This document shows, in pieces, positions 42,495 to 51,666 of a DNA stretch of 64,000 nt. The notes under the pieces were generated by a model. It was not told the DNA's origin, did no database searches, and was given only the letters and a program-made list of their open reading frames with translations. The number at the start of each line of letters is the position of its first letter. Position 1 is the first letter of the stretch. Location: assembly GCA_965276665.1 (NCBI GenBank), contig OZ255620.1, positions 2,232,001 to 2,296,000 on the forward strand. Reading direction: 5' to 3'. The DNA is from CAWGJC01 sp965276665. Lineage in GTDB: Bacteria > Pseudomonadota > Alphaproteobacteria > Acetobacterales > Acetobacteraceae. Both the position numbers and the translations under genes were made by a program.

Positions 42495-43675
42495 CACACA
42501 TCCTCCAGAGTGGCGATCGTATCGTCGCCGAAGCGCAATTCGGTGCCGTCGCGCCGGCGCGGGGTCGCGGTGGGCAGCCAGCTATCCCAGCCGAGCCGGG
42601 GCGGATCCGCCCGCCCGAGCCGCAGGGGCGGAATGGCGGCGGCGGCCAGCACGGGGTTCACCTCGAACCCGGCCTCGGGGCCGAGAAAGGCGCGCACCAG
42701 CCCGGCCAGCCGCCGCAGCAACCCGCCATGCGGGAGCAGGGCGCGGAAGCCATCCCAGCTCAGCGGCCCGATGCGCAGGCGGATGCGCGCATGCGGGTCC
42801 CAGGACCGCCCCCCGATCGCGGCATCGACGCCGAGCTGGTTGAAGCGTCCGGGCCCGCGGCCGAGCGGCAGGCAGGAGCGCTGATCGGCATCGAGCCTGA
42901 GCCAGGCGCCGGCGAATTGCTCCACCGCGACGGGCTGGCCGAGCCAGTCGGCCAGCATTCCCTCCAGCCGGTCGGCCGAGCGCGGCTGCGCGGCGAACAG
43001 GCCGGCATAGAACAGCACCGGTTCGGTTCCCATGGCCAACCGGGGCGCCAGATGCGGCGTGCCGTAGCCGGCGAGCGCCATCAGGGCTTTCCGCAGACCG
43101 TCCGATCCGGCGGGCCCGGCGCCGGACCCCGCCGGCATGGCGGCCAGACGGTGCGGGCGGTATTTGATGCCGGACGAAGCCGCCTGGGCGATCGGCCGCT
43201 GCGCGAGGAGGTCGAGCAGAGCGGGCAATCCCGGCAGACGGCCGCGCTGCGCCGCATTGACGGTTTCGGTATAGGGCCGTGGCAGCACGCCCGACGGGCC
43301 GGTCAGCCCGAGCAACCCGATCCGGGCGTCGAAGCCGCGCTCCGTGCGGGTCACCGCGGCGATCTCGGCGGAAGGGAAGCCGAGGCCGGACACCGCGCCG
43401 AACCGGATCGCTGCGCCGGGATCGGCGGTGGCGGCCGCGCGCATCAGCACCGCCACCGCGGCGTCGAAGCCGAATCGAGACGGGTCGTCGAGCAGATCCT
43501 GCAGCGGCGCGCCGCGCGCCGGCGCCTTCCCGCTCCGGGCGGCGGCGGGGGCCGGGCTCTCCGCCACGGCAGCGGGCTTCGGCGTCTCCGGCACCGTCTC
43601 GGTCGTGGCCTCGTCGGGCACGCTGAAGCGGGTCGTCCCGCCTGTCGGCACCCCGCTCCGGTCCGCCTTTCTCAC
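42494..43675 (-). CDS. tssG: T6SS baseplate protein TssG
   Basis: A 393-residue TssG (ImpH/VasB) homologue, the baseplate wedge subunit that pairs with TssF. Recognisable parts are LLDDPSRFGFDAAVAVLMRA, the signature near IRFGAVSGLGFPSAEI, and LLGLTGPSGVLPRPYTE. The first 60 residues are Ala/Pro-rich and probably a linker specific to this gene. The GTG at 43675 overlaps the tssF stop (GTGA). Its own stop overlaps the start of the pseudocaspase gene, so translation is coupled through this stretch. Confidence 0.93.
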   Translation of the reverse strand: MRKADRSGVPTGGTTRFSVPDEATTETVPETPKPAAVAESPAPAAARSGKAPARGAPLQDLLDDPSRFGFDAAVAVLMRAAATADPGAAIRFGAVSGLGFPSAEIAAVTRTERGFDARIGLLGLTGPSGVLPRPYTETVNAAQRGRLPGLPALLDLLAQRPIAQAASSGIKYRPHRLAAMPAGSGAGPAGSDGLRKALMALAGYGTPHLAPRLAMGTEPVLFYAGLFAAQPRSADRLEGMLADWLGQPVAVEQFAGAWLRLDADQRSCLPLGRGPGRFNQLGVDAAIGGRSWDPHARIRLRIGPLSWDGFRALLPHGGLLRRLAGLVRAFLGPEAGFEVNPVLAAAAIPPLRLGRADPPRLGWDSWLPTATPRRRDGTELRFGDDTIATLEDV

Positions 43676-45492
43676 AACAGCACCTTGGCGCCGGCGCGCG
43701 CCGGGAACCGCGCCGCGGAGCCCGGCACGCCACGCAGAACCGCGGAACTCCGCACGAAGGAGTTCACCGTCGCATGCAGGGCGAGGAAGCGCTCCAGCAC
43801 GCTGGCGAGCAGGAAGCCGCCGGCGGTCTCCCAGGCGCGGGCGTCGAACTCCAGCGTGACGTCGAGCCCGCGGCAGAAGCTGGCGCGATGCCGCCCCGGC
43901 GCGCGCGCCGTGCTCGCCCGCGACGCCACGCCGAGCAGCGCGGCGATGGTGGCGCGGCTCTCCGCCGTGTCGCGCAGATCGTAGAGGCGCAGCACCTCGC
44001 GCAGGCTGTCCGCCGCCGAAGCGCCGCCCACGATCGAGAGATGGCCGAGCGACAGATGCGAGATCAGCCGCCAGGACCGGCCCTCGCGGAGCCGGCCGCG
44101 GAGGCTCGGCGTCGGCGCGGTCAGGCAGCGGAGCGCTGCGACGGCGCTGATCCCCTCGCTCAGCCGGAGCGCCGGCTGGCCGCCGCCGAAGGGCAGCTCC
44201 GCCGGCAGGTCGCGGTTGGTGCAGAGCGCGTCGACCGACAGCACGGTATCGGCATCCCGCTCGACATCCAGCACCGGGTCGAACGGGGCGAGATAGACAT
44301 CGGTGCCGCCGGCGCCGACCGGGCTGTCGCGGCGGATGCAATGATAGAAGCCAGCCGGCGCGGCCTCCGGCTCGGGCGCCGCGTCATGGCGGTAGAATGG
44401 CCGCCATGGGCGCATCGAGCCGTCGCCGCGGAGCTCGCTGACCCGCTCGACGCTCCAGATCTCGAAAGCGCGCGGCCGGCGATTATCCGGCGAGACCAGG
44501 TATTCGGTCCGCCGCTGATCGAGCTGCACCGGCTCGCAGGCGCGGGCGAACAGGTTGACGATCGGCGTGCAGCCGAGCGCCAGGCAATCCTGGCCCAGCC
44601 GCCGTTCGAGCTCCGGCGCCGCGCGATCGAGATAGACGAAGATCTCGAGCCGGTCGGAGTCCTGCACGAGGGTTCGCGCATCGAGATCGCCGAGGTCGAG
44701 GAACAGGAATTTCTCCGGCAGCGCGAAATACTCGGCCAGCAGCCGGAATCCGGAGAAGGACCGCGCGGGCCAGGGATAGAGCGCCTCCTCGGGCGCGAAT
44801 CCCGCCGGCTGCAGGCAGCTCGCCGGCAGCAGGGTCGGGTGCGGGTCGTTCGGGCCGTCCGCCAGCGCGACGCCCAGCGCATGACCGCAGAGCAGCTCGT
44901 AAAGCGGCAAGCTGCTCTCCAGCGGCGCGCGCAGAAAGCAGCGCAGCCGGTCGAGGCCGAGCTCGGCGAAGCCCAGCTGCGGGTCGGTGGTGCGCAGCAC
45001 GATGCGCAGGCAGCCGCGCGCGCCGGCGAGGCCGGGCCAGGCCGGCGCCGCGAGCGGCAGACCGCCGAGCCGCACGCTCTCGATGGTGATCGGCCAGAGC
45101 GTGGTCTCGCAGGTGGTATGGAACCGGCACGGCTCGCCCTGCACGGCCGCGCTCTCGACCGCGGTGCCGGCCGGCACCGTGACCGGCACGCGCAGCTCCG
45201 GCCGCGCGGCGAGCTGCATGATCGCCGCCGAGGGCAGCGGGGCGAGATAATGCGGATACAGCACGCCGAGCAGCGCGTCGGTGATCTCGGGGAACTCGTC
45301 GTCGAGCCGCGCCTGCACGCGCGCCGAGAGAAACGCAGCGCCTTCGAGCAACCGCTCGACATGCGGATCATCCACCGAATCCGGCGCGAGACGCAGGCGT
45401 CCGGCGATCTTCGGATGCGCCTCGGCGAACTCGACGGCGAGCCGGCGCAGCGCGTCGAGCTCGTTCTGGTAATAGGGCAGAAGATCGGACAT
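43672..45492 (-). CDS. tssF: T6SS baseplate protein TssF
   Basis: A 606-residue TssF (ImpG/VasA) homologue. The family N-terminus is MSDLLPYYQNELDALRRLAV, followed by IAGRLRLAPDSVDDPHVERL. The usual length is about 580-620. With TssE, TssG and TssK it forms the baseplate from which the sheath and Hcp tube assemble. It begins 87 bases after tssE in the direction of transcription, across a run of GC-rich tandem repeats, and overlaps tssG by four bases. Confidence 0.95.
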   Translation of the reverse strand: MSDLLPYYQNELDALRRLAVEFAEAHPKIAGRLRLAPDSVDDPHVERLLEGAAFLSARVQARLDDEFPEITDALLGVLYPHYLAPLPSAAIMQLAARPELRVPVTVPAGTAVESAAVQGEPCRFHTTCETTLWPITIESVRLGGLPLAAPAWPGLAGARGCLRIVLRTTDPQLGFAELGLDRLRCFLRAPLESSLPLYELLCGHALGVALADGPNDPHPTLLPASCLQPAGFAPEEALYPWPARSFSGFRLLAEYFALPEKFLFLDLGDLDARTLVQDSDRLEIFVYLDRAAPELERRLGQDCLALGCTPIVNLFARACEPVQLDQRRTEYLVSPDNRRPRAFEIWSVERVSELRGDGSMRPWRPFYRHDAAPEPEAAPAGFYHCIRRDSPVGAGGTDVYLAPFDPVLDVERDADTVLSVDALCTNRDLPAELPFGGGQPALRLSEGISAVAALRCLTAPTPSLRGRLREGRSWRLISHLSLGHLSIVGGASAADSLREVLRLYDLRDTAESRATIAALLGVASRASTARAPGRHRASFCRGLDVTLEFDARAWETAGGFLLASVLERFLALHATVNSFVRSSAVLRGVPGSAARFPARAGAKVLL

Positions 45493-45519
45493 GGCGGTTC
45501 CTGTGCGCGGGCCATCGGG

Positions 45520-45586
45520 TCAGCGGCCCAGGGCTCAGCGGCCCGGGGGGTCAGCGGCGGGGGGTCAGCGGCCGTCGGGTCAGCGG
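45520..45586. repeat. Five imperfect 14-16-bp tandem repeats between tssE and tssF
   Basis: TCAGCGG recurs at 45520, 45535, 45551, 45565 and 45580, separated by GC-rich filler such as CCCAGGGC. On the leftward strand each copy reads CCGCTGA, and the last is the tssE stop codon. It is the only sizeable gap in this otherwise compact operon. Variable copy number could alter tssE-tssF spacing or coupling. Confidence 0.7.
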
Positions 45587-46161
45587 GAGGGCAGCGCGTG
45601 CAGGACGATGTCCGCGCTGGTCGGATCGAAGGCGGTGTCGAAACTGATCGGCTCGGGCGCCGGGGGCACGCGGAGCAGCGCCTCGATGCGCAGCCGCAGC
45701 GTCCGGCGGAGCGGCGCGCCATCGTCGAGCAGCCGCACGCGCACCCCGACCAGCCGCGGCTCGAACCGGCGGATCGCCTCCTCGATCTCGACCCTCAGCA
45801 CATCGCGCTGGCGCGGATCGTTGAACGCGCCGGCGGCGAAATCGGGAATGCCGTAGCCGAGCGGCGAGAGAGGCAGCGCCGGACAATCCGCCGGCAGCGC
45901 GCACCAGGGCCGGCGTGCGTTCAGCAGCGCCTCCAGATCACGCGCCACCGCGTCGCGCAGGCGCGAGACGCTCTGCGCCGCGGAGAGCGCGCGATCGGCG
46001 CCAGGCCCTGCCTCCGCCTCCATCAGCCGGTCGAGCAGCGGCAGCTCGGCGCGCAGCGGCGGCCGCCCCGAGGCGGCGGTGCGCAGCCCGGCCGCGCCGG
46101 CGCCACGCTGGCCGGCTGCGCCTGGGGCGCCATAAGGCAAAGGCATGTCAGGCCCGCTCAT
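45580..46161 (-). CDS. tssE: T6SS baseplate protein TssE (gp25-like)
   Basis: A 193-residue TssE. The gp25/lysozyme-like core includes LPLLDRLMEAEAG near residues 40-52, SVSRLRDAVARDLEALLNAR and the conserved LGYGIPDF, then IEEAIRRFEPRL near 125-136. These are the hallmarks of the baseplate gp25 fold. The N-terminal 35 residues are a Gly/Ala-rich addition, making it longer than most TssE (about 140-170), and Met6 could be the true start. Its ATG overlaps the tagJ stop (ATGA). Confidence 0.92.
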   Translation of the reverse strand: MSGPDMPLPYGAPGAAGQRGAGAAGLRTAASGRPPLRAELPLLDRLMEAEAGPGADRALSAAQSVSRLRDAVARDLEALLNARRPWCALPADCPALPLSPLGYGIPDFAAGAFNDPRQRDVLRVEIEEAIRRFEPRLVGVRVRLLDDGAPLRRTLRLRIEALLRVPPAPEPISFDTAFDPTSADIVLHALPSR

Positions 46162-46943
46162 CGGAACGCCAGCGCGCCGAGCTGCTGGACCGCGACGCCC
46201 TCCTCGCCGAGCAGGAACACGCGCTGGCCGGCGCCGCGCACCGGCTCGCGATCGCTCCAGCTCGTGCGCCGGCCAAGGCGGAGCGCATCGTCCTGCTCCC
46301 CTTCGGCCTCATAGATGGCCGGGACGCAGACTTCGCCCTCCGGTCCGTCCTGCACCGCGATGGTGCAGCGCCGCCAGGCCAGGTCGCGCGGACGCGCGGG
46401 CGGGTGGAATTGCAGGCTCGTCACCCGCTCCGCCGGCAGCCAGAAATAGCGTCCGGTGGTGGTCAGCACCTCCAGGCTGCCGGCCCAGAGATCGTCGGCA
46501 TCGCGCCAATCGGCGAAGGGCACGCCGTCGGCATCGCCCGGGGCGGGCGGACGCGCCGCCTCCGCCGCCCGCGCGGCATCCGCCGCCGTCTCCGCATCGT
46601 GCTCCCGGAGTGCGAGCAGCGCCTGCAGGCAGAAACGCTGCGCGATCGTCGGCTCACCCAGGAACTCGGGCAGCCGGCCCTCGCGCAGCACCTGCCGTCG
46701 CGCCGTCGCCGCCCGCAGCAGCTGGCGGAACTCGGCGGCCGGTAGCGCCGCCTCGGGATCAAGCGCGCCCGCGGCGTCCAGCACCGCATCCGCCCGCTCC
46801 ATCTGGCCGCCGAGCACCAGCAGCTCGGCCAGCAGGATGCGCTCGGCCGCCGAGGCAGGGGAGCGGCGCACCGCCTCGGCCGCCGCCTCGATGGAATCGG
46901 CGAGCCGTCCTTCCTGCAGAAGCTGTCCCGCGGTGTCGCTCAT
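46158..46943 (-). CDS. tagJ: T6SS accessory protein TagJ (ImpE/SciE)
   Basis: A 261-residue ImpE-family protein. The N-terminal half is tetratricopeptide-like helices (LLQEGRLADSIEAAAEAVRR, ILLAELLVLGGQMERADAVL). The C-terminal half is the ImpE beta domain with GRYFWLPAERVTSLQF and ALRLGRRTSWSD. TagJ binds TssB or the sheath in some systems and affects ClpV recruitment. Its presence places the locus in the Imp-type group seen in rhizobia and relatives. It follows the second tssC after 11 bases. Confidence 0.92.
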   Translation of the reverse strand: MSDTAGQLLQEGRLADSIEAAAEAVRRSPASAAERILLAELLVLGGQMERADAVLDAAGALDPEAALPAAEFRQLLRAATARRQVLREGRLPEFLGEPTIAQRFCLQALLALREHDAETAADAARAAEAARPPAPGDADGVPFADWRDADDLWAGSLEVLTTTGRYFWLPAERVTSLQFHPPARPRDLAWRRCTIAVQDGPEGEVCVPAIYEAEGEQDDALRLGRRTSWSDREPVRGAGQRVFLLGEEGVAVQQLGALAFR

Positions 46944-46954
46944 CGCATCTCTCC

Positions 46955-48490
46955 TCACGCCGTTGCTCCGCGTTCATGGGCGGCCGCGAACCCGGTCACG
47001 AGCCGGAACGAGGCCGAAACGTCATCGATCTGGTAGAAGGGCTGCAGGTGGATCACGCAGCCGAAGCTGCCGGGCCGGCCCGGCAGGTCGCGCACCTCCA
47101 CCCGGCTCGCGACGAGCGGGTAGCGCGCGCGGCTGTCCGGGTCCGCGCCCTGGGTGGCGTTGGTGTATTGCGCAAGCCAACGCTGCAGCCTGCGCTCGAT
47201 TTCGGCGGGGGTCGCAAACGCGCCGCCGAGCTCGCGCCCCATCACCTTCAGCATATGCGCGAAGCGGGACACGCAGAGCATCGTGCCGATCTGCGCCGAG
47301 ATCTGCGCGTTGGCGGCGGCCGGGGTGGGTCGGCGGCCGGGCGCCTCCATGCGGCGCGCCTGCAGGCTGCGCACGGCGGTGAACGCGGCCTCTCCGAAAG
47401 GCAGCGTGTTGAGCGGCATCAGCCCGGCCTCGACGAGATCGCGCTCCTGGCCATCGGTGAAGGCGAGATCGAGCGACTGGCGCGGCCAGACCGTCGCCGC
47501 GCCGAGCCGGAACGGCGCGCCCGGCAGATCGGGCACCAGGCCGCCGCCGATGCGGCCGGTCGCGACGCCGCGCACATCGGCGGCCCAGCCGAACGCCTCC
47601 TGCGCGCGCACCACGCAGGAGGCGAAGGCATAGCAGGCCACCGACCAGCTGTGGTGCTCCGCCCGCGCCACGTGTTCCTCGTAGAGCAGGCCCGGCATCG
47701 CCGGATCCCGTCGCCAGGGCGCCCGCGCCAGCACGCGCGGCAGGGTGATGCAGAGAAACCGCGCATCCTCCCGCGCCGCCAGCTGGCGCCAGCGCGCATG
47801 CTCGCCATCGGCGAGGCAGGCCGCCGGGTCCTGGCTCAGCGCCAGATCGCCGAACCGGTCCACCCCCAGCAGCGCGGGCGAAGCGGCCACCACGACCGGC
47901 GCGAAGGCGGCGGCGGCCAGCGCCGCGAGCCCGGCGAGCACGGAGATGTCGTCGACCGGCGCGCCGGATGCGAGCCCGCGCGGCAGCGTCTGGTGGCTGA
48001 CCTCGTGATCGACCACCAGCAGCCCGAACGGCTCGCCGCCAGCCATGCCGAACTCGCTCTCGTACACCAGCCGGAACAGGGCCGATTGGTCAAACTCGAT
48101 GGCGCGCGCGAAATCGCGCTCGAGCTCGCCCCAGCTCACCGACAGCACGCGGACGCGCAGCGGCGAGCCCGGATCCATCCCCGCCACCAGCCACGCCAGG
48201 CCGCGCCAGGACCCCTCCAGCCGCTGCAGGCGCGGATGGTGCAGGACCGCGTCGAGCTGCACCGCGATCAGCGTGTCGAGCACGGCGATGTCGCGGTCGA
48301 GCAGCAGACGGCAACGCATCGCATCACCGCGCAGGCCGCCGGCCGCCGCATCGCCAAACCAGGCGCGCAACGCGCCCGGCTCCTCCCCGAGGAAGCGCCG
48401 CAGACCGGTGCCGTCCGGCGTCTCGCCGGACAGCACCGCCTCGCGCAGCGCGCCCGCGTCGGCCGCCGATGCCGTTCCGGCATCGGGCAT
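46955..48490 (-). CDS. Second TssC-like sheath protein (ImpD-type)
   Basis: A 511-residue homologue of TssC encoded directly after the main tssC; the two share one base at TGATG. Shared landmarks are LDTLIAVQLDAVLHHPRLQR, LEGSWRGLAWLV, IEFDQSALFRLVYESEFGMA and the RFLCITLPRVLARAPW block. It diverges at the start (about 60 Gly/Ala-rich residues) and at the end, VRDLPGRPGSFGCVIHLQPF. Two consecutive tssC genes also occur in the Agrobacterium imp operon. Its function beside the main sheath subunit is not settled. It could be a minor sheath or baseplate-proximal component. Confidence 0.85.
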   Translation of the reverse strand: MPDAGTASAADAGALREAVLSGETPDGTGLRRFLGEEPGALRAWFGDAAAGGLRGDAMRCRLLLDRDIAVLDTLIAVQLDAVLHHPRLQRLEGSWRGLAWLVAGMDPGSPLRVRVLSVSWGELERDFARAIEFDQSALFRLVYESEFGMAGGEPFGLLVVDHEVSHQTLPRGLASGAPVDDISVLAGLAALAAAAFAPVVVAASPALLGVDRFGDLALSQDPAACLADGEHARWRQLAAREDARFLCITLPRVLARAPWRRDPAMPGLLYEEHVARAEHHSWSVACYAFASCVVRAQEAFGWAADVRGVATGRIGGGLVPDLPGAPFRLGAATVWPRQSLDLAFTDGQERDLVEAGLMPLNTLPFGEAAFTAVRSLQARRMEAPGRRPTPAAANAQISAQIGTMLCVSRFAHMLKVMGRELGGAFATPAEIERRLQRWLAQYTNATQGADPDSRARYPLVASRVEVRDLPGRPGSFGCVIHLQPFYQIDDVSASFRLVTGFAAAHERGATA

Positions 48491-49980
48491 CACATCTTCT
48501 CCGGGATGCGCGCCACCATGCGGAGGCTGGAGGTGAGCTCCTCCATCTGCAGCCAGGGCCGCATATAGGCGATGGCGTTGTAAGCGCCCGGCCTGCCGGG
48601 CACCTCCCGCACCTCGACGCGCGCCTCGCGCAGCGGAAATTTCGCCTTGCCTTCCGCGCCCGCGTGCTCGTTGGTGTTGACGTAGTTCTTGATCCAGCGA
48701 TCCAGCCAGCGCTCGCAATCATCGGCCTCCATGAAGGAGCCGATCTTGTCGCGCGCCATCACCTTCAGGTAATGCGCGAACCGCCCGGTCGCCATGATGT
48801 AGGGCAGCCGCGCCGAGATGCGCGCATTCGCGGTCGCGTCGTGCCGGTCATATTCCTTCGGCTTCTGCGTCGTTTGCGCGCCGAAGAACACCGCGTGATC
48901 CTGGTTCTTGTAGTGGCAGAGAGGCAGGAAGCCGAGATTCGAGAGCTCGTATTCGCGCCGGTCGGTGATGCCGATCTCGGTCGGGCATTTCGCATCGAGA
49001 TCGCCGTCGTCGGAGCGGAACACGTGCTGCGGCAGATCATCGACCTTGCCGCCGCCCTCGGCGCCGCGGATCGCGGTGCAGAATCCGTGGCGCGCGAAGG
49101 CCTCGGTCAGCCGCGTCCCCATCACGAAGGCCGCGTTCATCCAGCAATATTGCGCGTGCTCCAATGGCAGCGGCGATCCGTCCGGGCCGACCGGCGCCTC
49201 CTCGTAGCGGAACGCGTCGATCGGCTTGGTCCGCTCGCCAAAGGGCAGGCGGGCGAGCACGCGCGGCATCACCAGCGAGACGAAGCGGCTGTCCTCGCTG
49301 TCGCGGAAGCCCCGCCATTTCAGGTATTCCGCGGTCTCGAAGATCTTGGCGAGATCGCGCGGCCGGGAGAGCTCCGTCCACTGCTCGAACCCCATCATCC
49401 CGGCGCCGGCGGCGGAGATGAACGGCGCGAACGCGGCGGCGCTCACATTCGCGACCAGGCGCAGCGTCTCGATATCCTCGGGATGGCTGGTCCACTCGTA
49501 ATCGCCGATCAGCGCGCCATACGGTTCGCCGCCGGGCGTGCCGAACTCGTTCTCGTAAATCTTGCGGAACAGCAGGCTCTGGTCGAACTCCACCGCGCGG
49601 GTGAGATCGCGGTTGAGCTCGCGCTTGCTGATGTTGAGCAGGCGCAGCCGGAGATTCGATCCGGTCTCGCTGTTCATCACCAGATAGCGCAGGCCGCGCC
49701 AGCTGCCTTCGAGCTTGAGGAATTTCGGATCATGCATGATCTCGTTGAGCTGCATCGACAGCTTGCTGTCGATCAGCGCGATCGCGCGCTCGATCGTGCG
49801 GGTCAGGTTGCGGTCGAAGATGACGGTCCCGCTCGCCGCCTGCTCCACCAGCGTCCGCACCAGCTCCTGCGCGCGGTCCGGCTCGGTCTGCCTTGTGGCG
49901 GCGACGACCTGGTCCAGCAGGCTCGCGGTCCCGACCGCAGCGCCATCGCGCGGCTCGGGACGGGAGACGTTCTCGGACAT
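48490..49980 (-). CDS. tssC: T6SS contractile sheath large subunit TssC
   Basis: A 496-residue TssC (VipB/ImpC). Core blocks are AIALIDSKLSMQLNEIMHDP, KLEGSWRGLRYLVM, VEFDQSLLFRKIYENEFGTP, RFVSLVMPRVLARLPFG and the C-terminal EVREVPGRPGAYNAIAYMRP. These are close matches to canonical TssC, so this copy is the main sheath subunit paired with TssB. It begins 3 bases after tssB and runs into the second tssC. Confidence 0.96.
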   Translation of the reverse strand: MSENVSRPEPRDGAAVGTASLLDQVVAATRQTEPDRAQELVRTLVEQAASGTVIFDRNLTRTIERAIALIDSKLSMQLNEIMHDPKFLKLEGSWRGLRYLVMNSETGSNLRLRLLNISKRELNRDLTRAVEFDQSLLFRKIYENEFGTPGGEPYGALIGDYEWTSHPEDIETLRLVANVSAAAFAPFISAAGAGMMGFEQWTELSRPRDLAKIFETAEYLKWRGFRDSEDSRFVSLVMPRVLARLPFGERTKPIDAFRYEEAPVGPDGSPLPLEHAQYCWMNAAFVMGTRLTEAFARHGFCTAIRGAEGGGKVDDLPQHVFRSDDGDLDAKCPTEIGITDRREYELSNLGFLPLCHYKNQDHAVFFGAQTTQKPKEYDRHDATANARISARLPYIMATGRFAHYLKVMARDKIGSFMEADDCERWLDRWIKNYVNTNEHAGAEGKAKFPLREARVEVREVPGRPGAYNAIAYMRPWLQMEELTSSLRMVARIPEKM

Positions 49981-49983
49981 CGC

Positions 49984-50490
49984 TCAGCCCTCCTTGTCGG
50001 CGCCGAGTTCATCGGCCAGCCGGCCGAGATTCTCGGGGTCCTTGAGCACCTGCTCGAGCAGCACTTCCAGCGCTTCCGAACGGTCGGCCTTGCTCATCAG
50101 GTCGCGCAGCCGATGCCGGGTCTCGAGCAGCGATTTCAGCGCCGGCACCTGATCGAGCACGCGGCCGGGCTCGAAATCCTCGATGCTGTCGAAGTGCAGA
50201 TCGACGGCCATCATGCCGCCCGCATCGTTCAGCTTGTTTTCGACCTTGAGCTGCAGGCCGGGCGAAAGGCGCCGCATCACCTCGTCGAAATTGTCGCGAT
50301 CGATCTGCACGAATTTGCGCTCGGCAAGCGGGCGCAGCGGGGCGCGCGGATCGCCGGTGAAATCGCCCATCACGCCGACGACGAAGGGCAGCTCGCGCAC
50401 GATCTGCGCGCCTTCCGTCTCGACCTCGTAGGTGATGTGCACACGCGGACGGCGCACGCGGCCGAGCTTCTCGTGAATGCTGGCACTCAT
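49984..50490 (-). CDS. tssB: T6SS contractile sheath small subunit TssB
   Basis: A 168-residue TssB (VipA/ImpB). The family block VHITYEVETEGAQIVRELPF is near the N-terminus, LPFVVGVMGDFTG follows, and RKFVQIDRDNFDEVMRRLSP is central. It interlocks with TssC to form the sheath that contracts around the Hcp tube. It precedes tssC by 3 bases and follows tssA by 33 bases. Confidence 0.96.
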   Translation of the reverse strand: MSASIHEKLGRVRRPRVHITYEVETEGAQIVRELPFVVGVMGDFTGDPRAPLRPLAERKFVQIDRDNFDEVMRRLSPGLQLKVENKLNDAGGMMAVDLHFDSIEDFEPGRVLDQVPALKSLLETRHRLRDLMSKADRSEALEVLLEQVLKDPENLGRLADELGADKEG

Positions 50491-50523
50491 CGGGTTATGA
50501 CTCCTTGATGGTTGGAAATCGTG

Positions 50524-51624
50524 TCACTCGGCTGCCGGCCTGATCCCGAGGCTGGACAGCAGGGCGGAACGCGGCGCGCTGTCGGGCAGCATCTCCCGCA
50601 GCAGTTCCGGCCAGGCGAGGCGCGCGCGGCGCACCGCGTCGTCGAGCGTGTAGCCGAGCGGCGAATTCGGTTCGCGCAGACGGAACAGCGCGGCGATGCG
50701 CGTGAGCTCGCCGAGCAGCGCCTCGCGGTCCTGCTCCTTCGCGCGCGGCATCGCTGATGCGCCTGGCGCCGGGGCAGCCCCGTCGACGACGGGCGCAGCG
50801 ATCCCGGGATCATCCGGCACGCCCGATTTGGGAACGTAACGGCGGAGACTGCGGACCATGCCGGCGAGCAGCTCGGCGACGCGCCGCATCGACGGCGCCG
50901 CGTCCGGGTCGGTCTCCGACAATGCCTGCCCGAGTGCCTGCCAGGCCTGCTCGGCGGCGATGGCCTCGGCGGCGCGCTCGGCGAGCGCCGCGGCCGCGGC
51001 TCCGCGGGCCTCGGCCTCCAGCTCCGCGAAATCCGGCACGCCGGCCGCGAACCGCTTGCGCCGCTCGGCCTCGGCCAGCACCGTACTCTGCTCCGCCTGC
51101 TCGAATTGCCAGAAGGTGAGCGGCTTCCCGTCAGCGCGCTCGAACAGCACGACCCGGCGCAGCGGCGCGGCCAGCGTGCCGTCGCTGCCCGCCCCGCTCA
51201 ACCCGCCGATCACCGCCCCGCGCGCCTCGGCCGCGTCCTCATCCAGATGCGGATGCAGCCCCCGCTGCCAGAAGCGCGTGACCAGCCCCGCGAGCAATCC
51301 CGCGCCGGCGGAGAGTCCCGGCAGCCCATGGCTGCGCACCAGGCTTTCGGTCAGCCATGCCGCGACCTCGAGATCGCGCGTCTGCTCCAGCGCCTCGATC
51401 GCCAGCGCGCCGACCCGGCTCCACGGGCGCGCGCCGGCATCGACCAGGCTCGGATCGTATTCGCCGGCGCGCTCCTCGGCGCGTGCCTCGGCCCGCGCAT
51501 CGCGCAGCCGGAAATACAGGGATGACGGCGACACATCCTGCCGCAGATCGGGACCCGTCGGCGCCGCGTCGTCGAGCGGCGCCAGCAGCGTTGCAAGATC
51601 GGGCGGCCTGGTGTCGGCGGACAT
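50524..51624 (-). CDS. tssA: T6SS protein TssA (ImpA N-terminal domain)
   Basis: A 366-residue TssA. The ImpA_N domain at about residues 8-125 contains LLAPLDDAAPTGPDLRQDVS, RPWSRVGALAIEALEQTRDL and EVAAWLTESLVRSHGLPGLS. The C-terminal third, with YTLDDAVRRARLAWPELLRE, is typical of the short TssA type. TssA caps the growing sheath/tube and connects to the baseplate. The ATG at 51624 was chosen at MSADTRPPDL; upstream in-frame starts exist at 51654. It is the first gene of the long leftward operon. Confidence 0.9.
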   Translation of the reverse strand: MSADTRPPDLATLLAPLDDAAPTGPDLRQDVSPSSLYFRLRDARAEARAEERAGEYDPSLVDAGARPWSRVGALAIEALEQTRDLEVAAWLTESLVRSHGLPGLSAGAGLLAGLVTRFWQRGLHPHLDEDAAEARGAVIGGLSGAGSDGTLAAPLRRVVLFERADGKPLTFWQFEQAEQSTVLAEAERRKRFAAGVPDFAELEAEARGAAAAALAERAAEAIAAEQAWQALGQALSETDPDAAPSMRRVAELLAGMVRSLRRYVPKSGVPDDPGIAAPVVDGAAPAPGASAMPRAKEQDREALLGELTRIAALFRLREPNSPLGYTLDDAVRRARLAWPELLREMLPDSAPRSALLSSLGIRPAAE

Positions 51625-51644
51625 GCGCGTCATCCGGCTTGTTT

Positions 51645-51666
51645 TGCGGCGCAAATTCCCGCCGCA
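51645..51666. promoter_or_regulatory. Inverted repeat in the tssA-tssH divergent region
   Basis: TGCGGCG (51645-51651) and CGCCGCA (51660-51666), perfect 7-bp arms with an 8-nt spacer, lie 20 bases upstream of the tssA start in the 195-base region that must hold promoters for both T6SS directions. It could be an operator or a leader hairpin. I did not find a convincing sigma54 or sigma70 box. Confidence 0.35.
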
